A stretch of 64,000 bases of DNA from Natronospirales bacterium (GTDB lineage: Bacteria > Pseudomonadota > Gammaproteobacteria > Natronospirales > REEB76). Under the pieces are notes generated by a model that searched no databases, was not told where the DNA came from, and was given only the letters and a program-made list of their open reading frames with translations. A program made the position numbers and the translations under genes. This document shows positions 63,255 to 64,000 of this stretch, piece after piece (position 1 is the first letter of the stretch; each line of letters starts with the position of its first letter). The stretch is taken from assembly GCA_021792635.1 (NCBI GenBank), contig JAJYUH010000001.1:198515-262514 (forward strand). The letters run 5' to 3'.

Positions 63255-63494
63255 ATGAAAAGGCTCCCTATCTGGTATAGCTTCCGAAGTCATAGCCGTA
63301 TTCAACGAGCATTCGAAGACCGTCGCTTGACGAGTTCACAAAGGCTCGTTGTCACGGGAACTGTTGTTGCTGTCGCTATCGTTACCGCATTTTCCGAACT
63401 CATTGCTCGGAGTTTAAACGGAGCCGAATTATTTGTAACCATCTTATTTGAATTCAGAAACGGATGTTGGTACGACGTGAACAACAGTGCCTGA
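63255..63494 (+). CDS. Possible small membrane protein (doubtful)
   Basis: 79 codons in an A/T-rich stretch between the repeat and the egtD-like gene. It contains one hydrophobic segment (LVVTGTVVAVAIVTAFSEL) after a basic N-terminus. No family and no clear ribosome site. The base composition differs from the flanks, so the region may be acquired. Confidence 0.3.
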   Translation: MKRLPIWYSFRSHSRIQRAFEDRRLTSSQRLVVTGTVVAVAIVTAFSELIARSLNGAELFVTILFEFRNGCWYDVNNSA

Positions 63495-63554
63495 TTGTTC
63501 CGAGATTGCTTCGTCACCGTGTTCCTTGGAGGGATGATAAAAAGAAAAGCACAA

Positions 63555-64000
63555 CTAGCCCGCCGTCAGATACTGCACGCTAAACCAGCGGCGATCGTCG
63601 GTCCAGACTTGCTTCACGGCTAATCCGGCCTGGGCGGCGAGGGCGGCAAAGCCAGAAAGGGTATGTTTGTAGCTGTATTCCGTTACCACGACTTCGTCTG
63701 CGCGGAAACGGATGGTTTCATCGGCAACATTCACTGTCAGATCATCGAGACTGACGAGATGCATTTCAATGCGGCCCTCAGCGCGGTTGTACACCGCCCG
63801 GTGACGGAAACGGCTGAGGTCAAAGTCGCCCTGCAGTTCGCGGTTGAGGCGCCGCAGCAGGTTGAGGTTGAAGGCCGCGGTGACGCCGGCCGCATCGTTG
63901 TAGGCGCGCTCCAGCACGGCCTCATCCTTTTGCAGGTCCGTGCCGATGAGTAAACCACCGTCGCGGCCGGCAAGGCGGCGCAGGCGCTTCAGAAGCTGCA
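63555..64000 (-). CDS. egtD: EgtD-like L-histidine N-alpha-methyltransferase, C-terminal part
   Basis: The frame runs in from the right edge and gives the last 147 residues. LIGTDLQKDEAVLERAYND, GVTAAFNLNLLRRLNRELQ, FRHRAVYNRAEGRIEMHLVS and EYSYKHTLSGFAALAAQAGL match the EgtD/DUF2260 family, which trimethylates histidine in ergothioneine synthesis or a related reaction. The substrate-site Glu/Ser of the C-terminal region appear as TEYSY. The N-terminal SAM domain is outside the window. Confidence 0.87.
   Translation of the reverse strand, partial: QLLKRLRRLAGRDGGLLIGTDLQKDEAVLERAYNDAAGVTAAFNLNLLRRLNRELQGDFDLSRFRHRAVYNRAEGRIEMHLVSLDDLTVNVADETIRFRADEVVVTEYSYKHTLSGFAALAAQAGLAVKQVWTDDRRWFSVQYLTAG

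Overview
The window is chromosomal DNA of a fairly GC-rich gammaproteobacterium. Signs of this are rpoH beside ftsX-ftsE-ftsY, a hemJ / erpA / anmK / M23 peptidase / tyrS neighbourhood in the order known from Pseudomonas, coaBC-dut near pyrE and exonuclease III, mutY joined to yggX, and a tRNA-Gly(CCC) very like that of enterobacteria. No genus can be assigned from sequence alone. There is no rRNA, no CRISPR array, no integrase and no intact insertion sequence.

Layout. 1-810: end of the biotin genes (bioC tail, bioD). 1113-9604: aa3-type cytochrome c oxidase locus: DUF2244 protein, coxB with fused cytochrome c, coxA, a tiny membrane protein, a ctaG that has lost its middle, coxC, a DUF2909 protein on the other strand, SURF1, a Sco-like protein, heme A synthase and heme O synthase. 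9700-10896: a secreted protein and a b-type cytochrome. 11019-14592 (minus strand): ftsY-ftsE-ftsX-rpoH, with a perfect CIRCE operator in front of rpoH. 14695-20091: a lipoprotein lipase, then rsmD, coaD, a YfhL-type ferredoxin and gamma-glutamyltransferase.

20193-25260 is an accessory island around murB: three toxin-antitoxin (TA) modules and a predicted restriction-type nuclease. Two of the TA modules lie between a gene and a second, diverged copy of that gene's own 3' end. 25760-27930: a BtuB-type receptor under a cobalamin riboswitch. 28000-31108: an ABC exporter pair followed by a PhzF-like protein. 31244-34015 (minus): a lipoprotein, BtuCD-like uptake genes and a wrecked HAD phosphatase. 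34129-37426: rppH, an acetyltransferase, and a probable Fur-controlled iron operon (cupredoxin, FTR1 permease, outer-membrane protein).

37828-44047: hemJ, a coiled-coil protein, bactofilin, erpA, anmK, M23 endopeptidase, tyrS. 44152-53248: Sel1/prolyl-4-hydroxylase protein, coaBC, dut, DUF4124 protein, pyrE, exonuclease III, AmpG-like transporter, small proteins and MarC. 53537-55317 (minus): thiS-thiG-trmB with an 8-copy heptamer repeat between thiS and thiG. 55427-57985: tRNA-Gly, an EAL-domain protein cut at its N-terminal side and a degenerate GGDEF protein. 58288-64000: AsmA family protein, START-like secreted protein, a MutY-YggX fusion, a fourth TA module (higBA) and the C-terminal part of an EgtD-like methyltransferase.

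Three themes stand out. First, TA modules sit next to duplicated gene ends in the same geometry twice. Second, several genes (ctaG, the EAL protein, the HAD phosphatase, a 54-residue mini-gene) consist of a proper N-terminus joined to a proper C-terminus with the middle missing. Third, regulatory elements are clear: CIRCE, a cobalamin riboswitch, a Fur-like box and palindromic TA operators.
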